64,000 nucleotides of DNA. Origin: Streptomyces cadmiisoli. Lineage in GTDB: Bacteria; Actinomycetota; Actinomycetes; Streptomycetales; Streptomycetaceae. Within the stretch, counting starts at the first letter, position 1. Each line of letters begins with the position of its first letter. Below the pieces are notes generated by a model, which was given only the letters and a program-made list of their open reading frames with translations, searched no databases and was not told the origin of the DNA. The stretch covers positions 2,170,001 to 2,234,000 of the forward strand of contig NZ_CP030073.1 of assembly GCF_003261055.1 (NCBI RefSeq), written 5' to 3'. Of this stretch, positions 44,449 through 54,005 are shown in pieces. A program made the translations under genes and the position numbers.

Positions 44449-45431
44449 GGGGTTCTCCCTTCCGGGGCGGCGGAGGGCTCGCCGGGGGGTGCGACGGGCG
44501 CGGCGGGGGGTGGGACCGGCCCGTCCGGTCGTGGGGAGGCGGGTGCCGCGGCGCCGCGCAGGAAGGGCAGGGAGCGTTCGGCGTGCTCGGGTCCCGCGTG
44601 GGAGTGGCGGGGCAGTTCGACGACCGTCAGGCCCTGGTAGCCGGTGGCGGCGAGGGCCTCGAGGACGGGCGGGAAGTCGATCTCTCCGTCTCCGAAGGGG
44701 AGGTGTTCGTGGACACCGCGGCGCATGTCCTCGATCTGCACGTGCCGCAGCCAGGGCGCCGCCTCGCGTACGCAGTCGGCGGGAGAGAGGGGTTCGAGGC
44801 ACTGGCAGTGGCCGATGTCGAGGGTGAGTCCGAGGGCCTCGGGGTCGCCGAGTTCCCGGCGCAGGCGGTGGAAGCCGTCGAGCGTGCCGAGGAGATGTCC
44901 CGGTTCGGGTTCCACGGCGAGCGGGATGCCGGTGGCGGTCGCGGCGTCCAGGACGGGGGCGAGGCTCTCGGCGAGACGCTTCCACGCCGTGTCCTCGTCC
45001 GTGCCGGCCGGGAGGGTCCCGCTGAAGCAGTGCACGGCGTGCGCGCCGAGGTCGGCCGCGACCCGGACGGCGCGGATCAGCAGGGCCACGCGGCGGGCGC
45101 GGTCGCCGGCGTCGGGGTCCAGCAGGGAGGGTCCGTGCTTGCGGCGCGGGTCGAGCACGTACCGGGCTCCGGTCTCCACGGTGGCGGTCAGCCCGAGTTC
45201 GGCGAGGCGCTGCGCCACCTTGCGGGTGCGCGACGCCAGGTCGGGTGCGAGCGGGTCGAGGTGCATGTGGTCGAGGGTGAGTCCGACGCCGTCGTAGCCG
45301 AGGTCGGCGAGCAGGGCGAGGGCGTCGTCCAGCCGGAGGTCGGCGAGGCCGTTGGTGCCGTAGCCGAAGCGGAGCGGGAGCTGCGAGGGCGTGGTGTGCG
45401 GGGGCTCGGGTGCGGTGGGCCGGGGGCTCAT
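44445..45431 (-). CDS. Second TIM-barrel sugar isomerase-like protein of the ebo operon
   Basis: 328 residues from ATG 45431 (ATGA overlap with the UbiA gene). The xylose-isomerase-like/endonuclease IV fold shows GYGTNGLADLRLDDAL, AVEPEPGHLLGTLDGF, LDIGHCQCLEPL, VQIEDMRRGVHEHLPFGDGEID and VVELPRHSH, with Glu, His, Asp and Glu metal ligands. The last 40 residues are a Pro/Ala tail. It is distinct from EboE in the same operon, so this locus has two such barrels. It may epimerise, isomerise or eliminate on the cyclitol or sugar made by the operon. Confidence 0.85.
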   Translation of the reverse strand: MSPRPTAPEPPHTTPSQLPLRFGYGTNGLADLRLDDALALLADLGYDGVGLTLDHMHLDPLAPDLASRTRKVAQRLAELGLTATVETGARYVLDPRRKHGPSLLDPDAGDRARRVALLIRAVRVAADLGAHAVHCFSGTLPAGTDEDTAWKRLAESLAPVLDAATATGIPLAVEPEPGHLLGTLDGFHRLRRELGDPEALGLTLDIGHCQCLEPLSPADCVREAAPWLRHVQIEDMRRGVHEHLPFGDGEIDFPPVLEALAATGYQGLTVVELPRHSHAGPEHAERSLPFLRGAAAPASPRPDGPVPPPAAPVAPPGEPSAAPEGRTP

Positions 45432-46489
45432 GTGACGCTGACCTTCCTCGCGTACTTCCGTCCGATCGGGGCCAGCGCGGCGATGACGGCGGCGGTGACG
45501 CCGGCTCCGGCGCGGGCCGAGAGCGCCGCCTGGAGGGGGATGGTGGCGCGGATGCCGCCGCCGACGGCTCGCCGGGTGAGCGGGGGTGAGGGGTTGAGGG
45601 CGGCGTGGGTGTAGGGGCGGGCGGCGGTCACGGCGTAGGCGGTGGCGAGGGCGGCCCGCAGGGCGGTGTCGGCGGTGAACCGTGCCGGGGCGGTGCTCCC
45701 CGGACGCGGCACCGGGACGGGGCGGCTGCCGGGTCCGGCGGGGTCGGCGGCCGCCGGTGTCCGGGCCGGGGGCGTGCGGGTCGGGAGCGGGGGGCCCGCG
45801 CTGTCCGCCCGGTCCGCCGGGGGAAGGCGGCGGCGTGTCACCAGGCTGGTGAGGAGGGCGGTGGTGGCGAGGGCGACCAGGGGCGGCACGGACGTCCCGC
45901 CGGTGGTCTCCCGGCGGGAGACGAGGGTGACCGCCAGGGTGTGGGTGCCGAGGAGGGCGGCGGACGGCAGCGCCTCGCGGGTGCGGCCGGTGGTCGCCGC
46001 GGCGCCGAGGAGCAGGTCGAGACCGCGGGCGGCGGCCATGGCCACCGGTCCGGCGGGTGTGTGTTTCAGGGCGAGGTCGTACGCCCAGACGGTGGCCGCG
46101 AGGGGTGCGGCCACGGTGAGGGCGGGACGGCCGGCCCGGGCGGCGAGGACCAGTCCCGCGCCGGTGAGCGCGCAGGCCGCCGCGAGGGCGGACCCGGGCC
46201 GGACGCGGCCGGACGGGAGCGGGCGTTCGGGGCGCTCGGCGGCGTCCTCCTCGCGGTCCGCCCAGTCGTTGAGGACCATTCCGGCCTCGTAGAGGCACAC
46301 GGAGGAGCCGATGGCGTACAAGGTGCGGGAGTTGGGCCGGGTGCCGGTGGCGGCGGCGCCGCTGAGGGTGTCGCCGGGGACGGTGAACAGGGCGGGCAGC
46401 CGCAGGAGTTCGGCCCAGGCGCGGGCCCGTCCCGCCCCCCGGGCGCCCCGGCCCCCGGCAGGTGGGGCCGGGACGCTTCGCGCCGTCAC
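45428..46489 (-). CDS. UbiA-like prenyltransferase (EboC-like)
   Basis: 353 residues from GTG 46489 (GTGA overlap with the inositol-phosphate synthase gene). The first Asp-rich motif is intact (VLNDWADREEDAAERPERPLPSG, with NDxxDxxxD), and the second region has VWAYDLALKHT. Several hydrophobic helices are seen, interrupted by a long Pro/Arg-rich insertion at about residues 225-280. UbiA enzymes transfer a polyprenyl or related lipid group from a diphosphate to a small acceptor in the membrane. In ebo operons this is EboC. A cyclitol-derived acceptor would be new. Confidence 0.88.
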   Translation of the reverse strand: MTARSVPAPPAGGRGARGAGRARAWAELLRLPALFTVPGDTLSGAAATGTRPNSRTLYAIGSSVCLYEAGMVLNDWADREEDAAERPERPLPSGRVRPGSALAAACALTGAGLVLAARAGRPALTVAAPLAATVWAYDLALKHTPAGPVAMAAARGLDLLLGAAATTGRTREALPSAALLGTHTLAVTLVSRRETTGGTSVPPLVALATTALLTSLVTRRRLPPADRADSAGPPLPTRTPPARTPAAADPAGPGSRPVPVPRPGSTAPARFTADTALRAALATAYAVTAARPYTHAALNPSPPLTRRAVGGGIRATIPLQAALSARAGAGVTAAVIAALAPIGRKYARKVSVT

Positions 46490-47658
46490 GACCGCTCGCC
46501 CGGCGCCGCGTCCCCCGGAGGCCGCGCCGTCGACGACGGCGCCCGCAGCCGCTCGCCGAACGCGACCAGCGCCGCGTACTGCTCCCCCAGGGCCGCCGGC
46601 CCGTCCCCCACCGGGTCCTTGAAGAAGAAGCCCAGGTCGGTCAGGGGGCCGCTGACACCGGCCTCGTGGGCGCGGGCGGTCAGCCGGGCCAGGTCCAGCA
46701 CGAGGGGTGCCGCGAGGGCCGAGTCGCAGCCCTGCCAGATCGTCTGGAGGACCATGCGGGTGCCGAGGAAGCCGTCGAAGGCGATGTGGTCCCAGGCGGT
46801 CTTCCAGTCGCCGAGCGCCGGGACGTCGTCGATGTGGACCTCGCCCTCGGGAACGGTTCCGAGGGTGTCGGCCAGGACGCGTTCCTTGCCGGCGTTCTTC
46901 GCCGCCGCGGCGGCCGGGTCGGCGAGGGCCGCGCCGTCGCCGCCGCCGAGCAGGTTGGTGCCGGACCAGGCCCGTACGGTCAGCGCCCGCTGGGCGAACA
47001 TCGGGCCCAGCACGGCCCGCAGCAGGGTCTGTCCGGTCTTGCCGTCCCGGCCGGCGTAGGGCAGGCCGCTCCGCTCCGCCTCGCTGGCGGCGGCGGTGTG
47101 GTGCATGCCCTCGGACGGGGTGAAGTTGACGTAGGGGCAGCCCGCGCGCAGGGCGGCCAGCGCGTACAGGGTGCTGGCCGGCAGCGGCGCGTCGGGCCCC
47201 TGGGAGGCGGGTTCGGTGGAGGCGACGTTCACCACCACGGCCCGCGCCAGTTCGTTGCGGTGCACGAAGTCGCGTATGTCGTCGGCGAAGGCCACGATCA
47301 GTTCGGCCTCGGTCCGGGTGTCGCCCGAAGTGGGGCCGCCGGGCCTGATCTCTCGGTCGGCGGCGGCGAGTTCGGCGCCGACGGCGGTGGCGACGCCGGG
47401 CGGGAGGACTCCGCCGGCGGTCAGGGTCTCGGCGCGTTTGGGCAGGGGGCAGTCGAGGGTGTCGTGGCCGCCGAAGACGAGGTCGGACAGCGCGGGCAGG
47501 CCGCTGCCGGTGAACGACGGGTGCTCGGTCACCATGCCGGTGGGCGGGTGCAGTCCCGCGGTGACGGCGGCGCACCCCGTGACGACGGTGGTGGCGACGG
47601 AGCCTCGGGCTCCGACCAGCCACACCCCCACACGCGGTCGGGAGAGGGACGCGGACAT
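46486..47658 (-). CDS. Inositol-3-phosphate synthase family protein
   Basis: 390 residues from ATG 47658, preceded by AAGGAGG. The NAD-binding start VWLVGARGSVATTVVTG, the SEGMHH segment, WSGTNLLGGGDGAAL and DWKTAWDHIAFDGFLG fit the myo-inositol-1-phosphate synthase family, which turns glucose 6-phosphate into inositol 3-phosphate. The length is nearer the longer bacterial branch than the 360-residue mycobacterial Ino1. It is the first gene of the ebo-type operon, where the cyanobacterial operons have EboD, a dehydroquinate-synthase-like cyclase. Both are NAD-dependent sugar-phosphate cyclases, so it may be a functional replacement. Confidence 0.88.
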   Translation of the reverse strand: MSASLSRPRVGVWLVGARGSVATTVVTGCAAVTAGLHPPTGMVTEHPSFTGSGLPALSDLVFGGHDTLDCPLPKRAETLTAGGVLPPGVATAVGAELAAADREIRPGGPTSGDTRTEAELIVAFADDIRDFVHRNELARAVVVNVASTEPASQGPDAPLPASTLYALAALRAGCPYVNFTPSEGMHHTAAASEAERSGLPYAGRDGKTGQTLLRAVLGPMFAQRALTVRAWSGTNLLGGGDGAALADPAAAAAKNAGKERVLADTLGTVPEGEVHIDDVPALGDWKTAWDHIAFDGFLGTRMVLQTIWQGCDSALAAPLVLDLARLTARAHEAGVSGPLTDLGFFFKDPVGDGPAALGEQYAALVAFGERLRAPSSTARPPGDAAPGERS

Positions 47659-47703
47659 GGGCAGCCTCCTTGACGTGCGCGAACCCCGGGGGGAGGGACA
47701 GGA

Positions 47704-47737
47704 CGGCGGGCGGGGGTCCGGCGTCCCCCGCCCGCCG
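47704..47737 (-). terminator. Terminator of the large secreted protein gene
   Basis: A perfect 13-bp stem (CGGCGGGCGGGGG and complement) with an 8-base loop begins five bases after the stop at 47742 and ends before the ebo-type operon start. It separates the two minus-strand transcripts. Confidence 0.8.
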
Positions 47738-47741
47738 CCGT

Positions 47742-50700
47742 TCAGTCGCCCGTGCCGGGCAGTTCCTTCAACTGGATGTTGCGGAAGGAGACCTGGTCGT
47801 CGGCGCCGTGGTTCTGCAGGCCGATGTGACCGTCGGTCAGGCTCCGCTGGGGGTCCTTGTTGGTGAAGTCGTTGATCTTGACTCCGTTGAGGAACACCTG
47901 GAGGCGTTCGCCCTGGACCTTGATCTCGTAGGAGTTCCACTGGCCGGGCGGCCGCAGAACCTGGTCACGGGCCTTGATGTTCGCCGACTTGAACGAGTAG
48001 ACGGAGCCCGTGGTGCGGTCGGGCGCGTCCGTGGCGTCGATCTGGATCTCGTAGCCCTTGTTCACCGCGGACCAGGGGTCGTCGGAGGCCGGGAAGCCCA
48101 CGAAGATCCCGGAGTTGTCGTCGCCCTGCATCTTCCAGTCGAGCTTGAGCGAGTACGACTTCAGCTCCTTGGCCTGGTACCAGAGCAGACCCATGCCGCC
48201 CTCGGACTCCAGGCTGCCGTCCTTGACGTTGAACTTGCCGGGGCCGGCCTGCTTCCAGCCGTCCAGGGTCTGGCCGTTGAAGATCTTCCGGTGGTCCTTG
48301 CTCGGCTTGCAGTCCGCCTTCACCTGGCCGGTGGCGTACTGCAGACCGCCGAGCAGGTGGGCCCGGAAGGCCTCCTCGGCGTAGGACTCCTTGGTGTGGC
48401 CGCCGCCGGTGTAGAAGGACCGGCCGCCGCCGTAGCTCTGGCACCAGGCGATCGGGTGGTCGCCCTTCATGGTGCCGCCCTGGTAGGTCGTCTCGTCCAG
48501 GGTGGCGAGGACCTTGGCCTGCTCACGCGGGTTGGTGCGGTAGTTGTACCACTCGTCGGTGCGCTCCCAGGTGTCGCCGAGGTGCGCGGTGGAGGGGTGG
48601 TCGTGGTCCTCGACGCGTACGGTGGCCTTCTGGATGGCCGGGTGCGAGTCGAAGTAGGCGCCGACGAGGCCGCCGTAGAACTCCCAGCCGTACTCGGTGT
48701 CGGCGGCGGCGTGGATGCCCAGGTATCCGCCGCCGTTCTTGACGTAGTTCTCGAACGCCGTCTGCTGGGCGGCGTTGAGCACGTCGCCGGTGGTGGACAG
48801 GAAGGCCACGGCGTCGTACTTGGCGAGGTTGGCCGTGGTGAACTGCCCGGCCTCCTCGGTCGCGTCGACGGTGATGCCGGCCGGGGCGCCGAGCTCCTTC
48901 AGGGCGGTGATGCCGGCCGGGATGGAGTCGTGCCGGAATCCGGCGGTCTTGGAGAAGACCAGGACCTTCTTGCCGCCCTTGAACGGCTCCTTGGAGAACT
49001 CGAAGTCGTCCACGTCGTACAGCGCGCCCTCGCCGCCCTTGAAGACCAGGTAGATCTCCGTGGTGCCCTTGGGCAGCGACCGCAGCGGCACGTCGACGTT
49101 CTGGAAGGTCTCCCAGCTGCCGGTCGGCGGGATGTGGGCCGAGCCGTGCAGCGGTCCGTCGGGCGAACCGGTGCGCAGCTCGATGAAGCCGCCCGCGCCG
49201 CCGGAGGAGACCCGTACGGTCATCTTCTTCTGCCCGTCGAACCGGTAGGGCGTGAAGGAGATCCAGTCGCCGTCGTTGATGTCGCCGACGGTCTTGCCGC
49301 CGTTGGCGGCGGCCTTGTCGTAGGTCCGGATGCCCGACTGGGTGGTGAAGTGCTCGGCCTGGCGGTGCAGCGGCTGGAGCACGGTGCGGGCGGTGCCGGT
49401 CAGGGTCTCCTGGCCGTTGGCCCCGCCGTCGGTGTAGCTGGCGCCGACGACGCCGTAGATGTTGGCGTTGGGGTCGTGACCGCCGTCACCGGGGGGCGGC
49501 GTCAGGGTGCCCTCGCAGCCCATCTCGCTGGTCAGCTCGTGGGCGTGGGAGTCGTGGCCGAGGCTGTAGGCGACCTTGACCTTGGAGCAGTCGACCGTCT
49601 CCTCGGGGTCGGTGACGGTCACCTTGAACGGGACGGGCTCGCCGAAGGCGGCCAGGGCGCCGTTGCCCGGGATGTCGATCTTCACCTTGGGTTCGGTGTT
49701 GCCGACCACGATCCGGACGCTGGCGTTGCCGGTGTTGCCCTCGGGGTCCTTGGCCGTGAAGGTCGCGGTGTAGGTGCCGACCTTCTTGTACTTGTGGGTG
49801 GGGGTGAGACCCTCGCCCGTGGTGCCGTCGCCGAAGTCCCAGCTGTAGGTCAGGTCCGGGGAGTCCGCGTCGGTGGCGGAGCCGGTGAACGCGACCTTCA
49901 GACCGGCCGCGCCGGACGTCTTGTCGGCCTTCACCTCGGCGATCGGGGAGAAGCCGTCCTCGGCGTACTCGATCCGGTACAGCGCGGAGTGCTCGTCGCC
50001 CTGGAACCAGGAGATGCCGTAGTCGAGGACGTAGAGCGCGCCGTCGGGGCCGAACTCCATGTCCATGATCTGGGTGCCGGTCCACGGGAAGTCGTTGATC
50101 TTCGCGACCGAGCCGTCCTCGTTCTGCTCGATCCGCTTGATCCAGCGCCGGCCGAACTCGCCGGCGAAGAAGTCGCCGTCGTAGGCCTCGGGGAACTTCA
50201 CGCTGGAGTCGAGCTCGGCGTCGTAGCGGTAGACCGGGCCGCCCATCGGGGACTCGGAGCCGCTGCCGAACTCGGGCACGGAACCGCCGTCGTACGGGAT
50301 CCAGGCGGCCTGCGCGGGCGGCAGGTCGACCAGGCCCGTGTTGTGCGGCGAGGTGTTCTTCGGGGCGGCGCAGTCGAACTTCTCGCCGGAGGTGCCGCTG
50401 GCGAAGTCGTAGTCCAGGTAGGCGTCGTTGTTCCCGGTGCAGAACGGCCAGCCGAAGTTGGCCGCCTCGGTGACCTTGGCGAACTCGACCTGACCCGCCG
50501 GGCCCCGGGTCGGGCTGGCGGAGCCCGCGTCGGGACCGTAGTCGCCGACATACACGATGCCGGTCTTGTCGTCGACGCTCATCCGGAACGGGTTGCGGAA
50601 GCCCATCGCGTAGATCTCGGGACGGGTCTTGTCCGTGCCCGGGGCGAAGAGGTTGCCCTCCGGGACGGTGTACGAGCCGTCCTCGGCGACCTTGATACGC

Positions 50701-51464
50701 AGGATCTTGCCGCGCAGGTCGTTGGTGTTGCCGGAGCTGCGGCGGGCGTCGAAGGCGGGGTTGCGGCCCTCGCGGTCGTCGATCGGCGTGTAGCCGTCGG
50801 AGGCGAAGGGGTTGGTGTCGTCGCCGGTCGACAGGTAGAGGTTGCCGTCCGCGTCGAAGTCGATGTCGCCGCCGACGTGGCAGCAGATGCCGCGGGAGGC
50901 CGCGACGTCGATGACCTTCTTCTCGCTCGCCGTGTCCAGTGTCCCGTTGGGGTTCAGGACGAAGCGGGAGAGGCGGTTGACGCCGTCGAACTTCTCGAAG
51001 TCGGCTGCGGTGCCGGTCTCCGGGGCGTCGCCCGCGGGGGTGTCGAGCGGCGGGGCGTAGTAGAGGTAGATCGCCCGGTTGTTCTCGAAGTCCGGGTCGA
51101 TGCCGACGCCCTGCAGGCCCTCCTCGTCGTGGCTGTAGACGGGTATCTTGCCGGCGACCTTGGTGACGCCGCCCTGGTCGGTGAGGCGCAGTGTGCCGTC
51201 GCGCGAGGTGTGCAGCACGCTGCGGTCCGGGAGTACGGCGAGCGACATCGGCTCGCCCGTCTCGGGTTCGCCCTTGGCGAGCGGCACCTGCTGGAACTGC
51301 CCCTCGGCGACGGGCGGTTCGTCGTGCTCCGGGTGTCCGGGGTGGGCCCCGGCCACGGTCGCCGGGGTGCCCACGGCCAGCAGCAGGCCGGTGAACAGGG
51401 CGAGGGTGGTGCGTAGCCTGGGGCGTCTGGGTGTGCGGGCGCTTCTGAGACTGGTTCTGTGCAC
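47742..51464 (-). CDS. Secreted five-domain protein: sugar dehydrogenase, PKD, CBM6, ThuA, 3-keto-disaccharide hydrolase
   Basis: 1240 residues with a Sec-type signal ending near residue 40. Domains in order: a GSDH/PQQ-type beta-propeller (about 57-495; ICCHVGGDIDFDADGNLYLSTGDD, MGFRNPFRM); PKD (505-591; YSWDFGDGT); an unassigned stretch; CBM6-like (about 700-826; DGDWISF); ThuA (about 830-1050; KTAGFRHDSI, GGGYLGIHAAADTEY); and DUF1080/3-keto-disaccharide hydrolase (about 1058-1239; FNGQTLDGWKQAG). It could bind a glycan, oxidise it and cleave the keto-glycoside in one chain. A 23-bp repeat shared with the ROK gene promoter lies 163 bp upstream. Confidence 0.92.
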   Translation of the reverse strand: MHRTSLRSARTPRRPRLRTTLALFTGLLLAVGTPATVAGAHPGHPEHDEPPVAEGQFQQVPLAKGEPETGEPMSLAVLPDRSVLHTSRDGTLRLTDQGGVTKVAGKIPVYSHDEEGLQGVGIDPDFENNRAIYLYYAPPLDTPAGDAPETGTAADFEKFDGVNRLSRFVLNPNGTLDTASEKKVIDVAASRGICCHVGGDIDFDADGNLYLSTGDDTNPFASDGYTPIDDREGRNPAFDARRSSGNTNDLRGKILRIKVAEDGSYTVPEGNLFAPGTDKTRPEIYAMGFRNPFRMSVDDKTGIVYVGDYGPDAGSASPTRGPAGQVEFAKVTEAANFGWPFCTGNNDAYLDYDFASGTSGEKFDCAAPKNTSPHNTGLVDLPPAQAAWIPYDGGSVPEFGSGSESPMGGPVYRYDAELDSSVKFPEAYDGDFFAGEFGRRWIKRIEQNEDGSVAKINDFPWTGTQIMDMEFGPDGALYVLDYGISWFQGDEHSALYRIEYAEDGFSPIAEVKADKTSGAAGLKVAFTGSATDADSPDLTYSWDFGDGTTGEGLTPTHKYKKVGTYTATFTAKDPEGNTGNASVRIVVGNTEPKVKIDIPGNGALAAFGEPVPFKVTVTDPEETVDCSKVKVAYSLGHDSHAHELTSEMGCEGTLTPPPGDGGHDPNANIYGVVGASYTDGGANGQETLTGTARTVLQPLHRQAEHFTTQSGIRTYDKAAANGGKTVGDINDGDWISFTPYRFDGQKKMTVRVSSGGAGGFIELRTGSPDGPLHGSAHIPPTGSWETFQNVDVPLRSLPKGTTEIYLVFKGGEGALYDVDDFEFSKEPFKGGKKVLVFSKTAGFRHDSIPAGITALKELGAPAGITVDATEEAGQFTTANLAKYDAVAFLSTTGDVLNAAQQTAFENYVKNGGGYLGIHAAADTEYGWEFYGGLVGAYFDSHPAIQKATVRVEDHDHPSTAHLGDTWERTDEWYNYRTNPREQAKVLATLDETTYQGGTMKGDHPIAWCQSYGGGRSFYTGGGHTKESYAEEAFRAHLLGGLQYATGQVKADCKPSKDHRKIFNGQTLDGWKQAGPGKFNVKDGSLESEGGMGLLWYQAKELKSYSLKLDWKMQGDDNSGIFVGFPASDDPWSAVNKGYEIQIDATDAPDRTTGSVYSFKSANIKARDQVLRPPGQWNSYEIKVQGERLQVFLNGVKINDFTNKDPQRSLTDGHIGLQNHGADDQVSFRNIQLKELPGTGD

Positions 51465-51627
51465 GAGGTCCCTCCGGGAACGGGGTGGGGCCGTACGGGA
51501 TGGGTCGTAGACGTGCCGTGCGGGCGCCGGGGTGCGCCGTCACCCCGGAGGTGTCTGTCCTGAACACTTCAGGGACGGTAACCGCGTCCGTCCGCGGCCA
51601 ACAGCCCTTGCGTCAGGATTGGTAGAA

Positions 51628-51650
51628 CTTTCTCCCATCACAGGACAAAG
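51628..51650. promoter_or_regulatory. Operator copy 1: CTTTNTCC-N7-GGACAAAG
   Basis: CTTTCTCC, a 7-base spacer (CATCACA), then GGACAAAG. The same repeat with the same spacing occurs before the ROK gene at 59173-59195. Sites of this size and symmetry are typical ROK-family operators. It lies 163 bp upstream of the large secreted protein gene. Confidence 0.7.
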
Positions 51651-51660
51651 CAGAATCCGG

Positions 51661-51711
51661 GCAGGTCGGAGGGGGGACCGGCGGTTGTTCCGGCCCCCGT
51701 CCCCGACCTGC
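51661..51711 (-). terminator. Imperfect hairpin after the isomerase gene
   Basis: GCAGGTCGG at 51661 pairs with CCGACCTGC at 51703-51711, enclosing G- and C-rich inner arms. It starts 15 bases after the isomerase stop and would end the ROK/ABC/oxidoreductase operon. The rest of the gap (51465-51627) shows no other clear structure. Confidence 0.6.
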
Positions 51712-51726
51712 TGCCGGGTGCGTGGT

Positions 51727-52725
51727 TCAGCTGTTGAACGCGGCGTCGAAGGACGCGCTGGGCGGCTCGAAGTCGTACGCCTTCAGACGGGTCAGCGCCT
51801 CGGGGGCACCCTGGAGCCGGTCCATGCCGGCGTCCTCCCACTCGACCGAAACGGGTCCCTGGTAGCCGATGGAGCGCAGCATCCTGAAGACGTCCTCCCA
51901 GGGGACGTCGCCGTGGCCGGCGGACACGAAGTCCCAGCCGCGCCGCGGGTCGCCCCAGGGCAGATGTGAACCGAGCCGGCCGTTGCGGCCGTCGAGGCGC
52001 TTGCGGGCCTCCTTGCAGTCGACGTGGTAGATGCGGTCACGGAAGTCCCACAGGAAGCCGACCGGGTCGAGGTCCTGCCAGACGAAGTGCGAGGGGTCGA
52101 AGTTCAGGCCGAAGGCCGGACGGTGGCCGACCGCCTCCAGCGCCCGCTGCGTGGTCCAGTAGTCGTAGGCGATCTCGCTCGGGTGGACCTCGTGCGCGAA
52201 CCGCACGCCCTCGGCGTCGAAGACGTCCAGGATCGGGTTCCAGCGCTCGGCGAAGTCCTCGTAGCCGCGGTCGATCATCGACGCGGGGGCGGGCGGGAAC
52301 ATCGCGACCAGGTGCCAGATGGCGGAGCCGGTGAAGCCGATGACGGTGTCGACGCCGAACGCCGCGGCGGCACGCGCCGTGTCGGCGATCTCGGCGGCGG
52401 CCCGCTGCCGCACGCCCTCGGCGTCGCCGTCGCCCCAGATACGGGCCGGCAGGATCGCCTGGTGGCGCTCGTCGATGATGGCGTCGCAGACCGCCTGGCC
52501 CACCAGGTGGTTGGAGACGGCCCAGCACTTCAGACCGTACTTGTCCAGGAGCTGATGACGGGACTCGATGTACGACGGGTCCGCGAGCGCCTTGTCGACC
52601 TCGAAGTGGTCGCCCCAGCAGGCGAGTTCCAGTCCGTCGTAGCCGAAGTCGCGGGCCAGGCGGCAGACCTCTTCCAGCGGGAGGTCGGCCCACTGGCCGG
52701 TGAAGAGGGTGAAGTTGCGGGGCAT
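51727..52725 (-). CDS. TIM-barrel sugar isomerase/epimerase
   Basis: 332 residues. The AP-endonuclease-2-type barrel is shown by [52 protein letters not shown] and [11 protein letters not shown], which carry the Glu/His/Asp metal ligands. Relatives beside Gfo/Idh/MocA dehydrogenases isomerise inositols or ketosugars or perform elimination on 3-keto-glycosides. The gene follows the oxidoreductase gene by 19 bp and ends the operon. Confidence 0.9.
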   Translation of the reverse strand: MPRNFTLFTGQWADLPLEEVCRLARDFGYDGLELACWGDHFEVDKALADPSYIESRHQLLDKYGLKCWAVSNHLVGQAVCDAIIDERHQAILPARIWGDGDAEGVRQRAAAEIADTARAAAAFGVDTVIGFTGSAIWHLVAMFPPAPASMIDRGYEDFAERWNPILDVFDAEGVRFAHEVHPSEIAYDYWTTQRALEAVGHRPAFGLNFDPSHFVWQDLDPVGFLWDFRDRIYHVDCKEARKRLDGRNGRLGSHLPWGDPRRGWDFVSAGHGDVPWEDVFRMLRSIGYQGPVSVEWEDAGMDRLQGAPEALTRLKAYDFEPPSASFDAAFNS

Positions 52726-52744
52726 GTCCGGGACTCCTCGGGGA

Positions 52745-53965
52745 TCAGACCGCTATCGGGGTGTAGACGGAGTTCTTCTCGGCGCTCTCCTCGACCGCGG
52801 CGAGGACGCGCTGCACCTGCAGCCCGTCGGCGAAGGAGGGATCCGGCCGGCGGCCCTCGGCGACGGCGTGGACCAGGTCGCGGGCCTGGTGGACGAAGGT
52901 GTGCTCGTAGCCGAGGCCGTGGCCGGGCGGCCACCACGCCTCCACGTAGGGGTGGTCGGGTTCGGTGACGAGGATGCGGCGGAAACCGGCGTGCGTGTCG
53001 GGCTCGGTGCCGTCGTGGAACCACAGTTCGTTGAGGCGCTCCAGATCGAAGGCGAGCGAGCCGCGGGCACCGTTGAGCTCCAGGCGCAGGGCGTTCTTGC
53101 GTCCGGTGGCGTACCGGGTGGCCTCGAAGGAGGCGAGCGCGCCGGAGGCGAAGCGGCCGGTGAACAGGGCCGCGTCGTCGACGGTGACCTGCCCCGTGCC
53201 GGCGGCGGTGGCCGCGGACAGGCCCCGCGCGGCGCCGCCGGGCAGCGGGCGCTCCCGTACGAAGGTCTCGGTGAGCGCGGAGACCCCGGCGAGCGGCTCG
53301 CCCGCCAGGTACTGCGCCAGGTCCACGATGTGCGCCCCGAGGTCGCCGAGCGATCCGGAGCCGGCCAGTTCCCTGCGCAGCCGCCAGGTCAGCGGCGCCT
53401 GCGGGTCGACGAGCCAGTCCTGGAGGTAGCTGACCCGGACGTGCCGCAGGGTGCCGATCCTGCCGTCGGCGACCATCTGCCGGGCCAGCGCGGTGGCGGG
53501 CACACGCCGGTAGTTGAAGCCGACCATCGCGAGCTGACCGCGCTCGTACGCCGTCTCCGCGGCCGACGCCATCGCCTCGGCCTCCTCGACGGTGTTCGCG
53601 AGGGGCTTCTCGCACAGGACGTGCTTGCCGGCGGCCAGCGCGGCCAGCGCGATCTCCGCGTGGCTGTCGCCGGGGGTGCAGATGTCGACCAGGTCGACGT
53701 CGTCGCGGGCGATCAGGTCACGCCAGTCGGTCTCGGCCGCGGCCCAGCCGTGCCGGTCGGCGGCCGCCCGTACGGCGGCCGCGTCCCGCCCGCAGATCAC
53801 GGCCAGCTCCGGGCGCAGGGGCAGGTCGAAGACACGGCCCGCGGTGCGCCAGCCCTGGGAGTGGGCGGCGCCCATGAAGGCGTAGCCGACCATGCCGACG
53901 CGCAGGGGCGGCCGTTGGGCCCCGGTGCTCTCCTCGACGCCCTCCGGCTGCTCGGGCTGTCCCAT
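52745..53965 (-). CDS. Gfo/Idh/MocA-family NAD(P)-dependent oxidoreductase
   Basis: 406 residues. The Rossmann motif is [16 protein letters not shown]. The family EKP motif is intact ([17 protein letters not shown]) and [17 protein letters not shown] supplies the catalytic Asp/His region. It oxidises or reduces a sugar or cyclitol in the cytosol, probably the compound imported by the ABC system upstream, and its product is likely passed to the adjacent TIM-barrel isomerase. An inositol 2-dehydrogenase or glycoside 3-dehydrogenase activity would both fit. Confidence 0.92.
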   Translation of the reverse strand: MGQPEQPEGVEESTGAQRPPLRVGMVGYAFMGAAHSQGWRTAGRVFDLPLRPELAVICGRDAAAVRAAADRHGWAAAETDWRDLIARDDVDLVDICTPGDSHAEIALAALAAGKHVLCEKPLANTVEEAEAMASAAETAYERGQLAMVGFNYRRVPATALARQMVADGRIGTLRHVRVSYLQDWLVDPQAPLTWRLRRELAGSGSLGDLGAHIVDLAQYLAGEPLAGVSALTETFVRERPLPGGAARGLSAATAAGTGQVTVDDAALFTGRFASGALASFEATRYATGRKNALRLELNGARGSLAFDLERLNELWFHDGTEPDTHAGFRRILVTEPDHPYVEAWWPPGHGLGYEHTFVHQARDLVHAVAEGRRPDPSFADGLQVQRVLAAVEESAEKNSVYTPIAV

Positions 53966-54005
53966 GATTGTCCTCCTCGTCGTCGTGGCGCGGTGGGGGG
54001 CTGTG

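Noticed and set aside
47670..51416. Plus-strand open frame of about 1250 codons
   Set aside because: It is exactly antisense to the five-domain secreted protein, has Val/Gly/Ala-biased low-complexity translation and no recognisable domain. It is an effect of GC-rich third positions.
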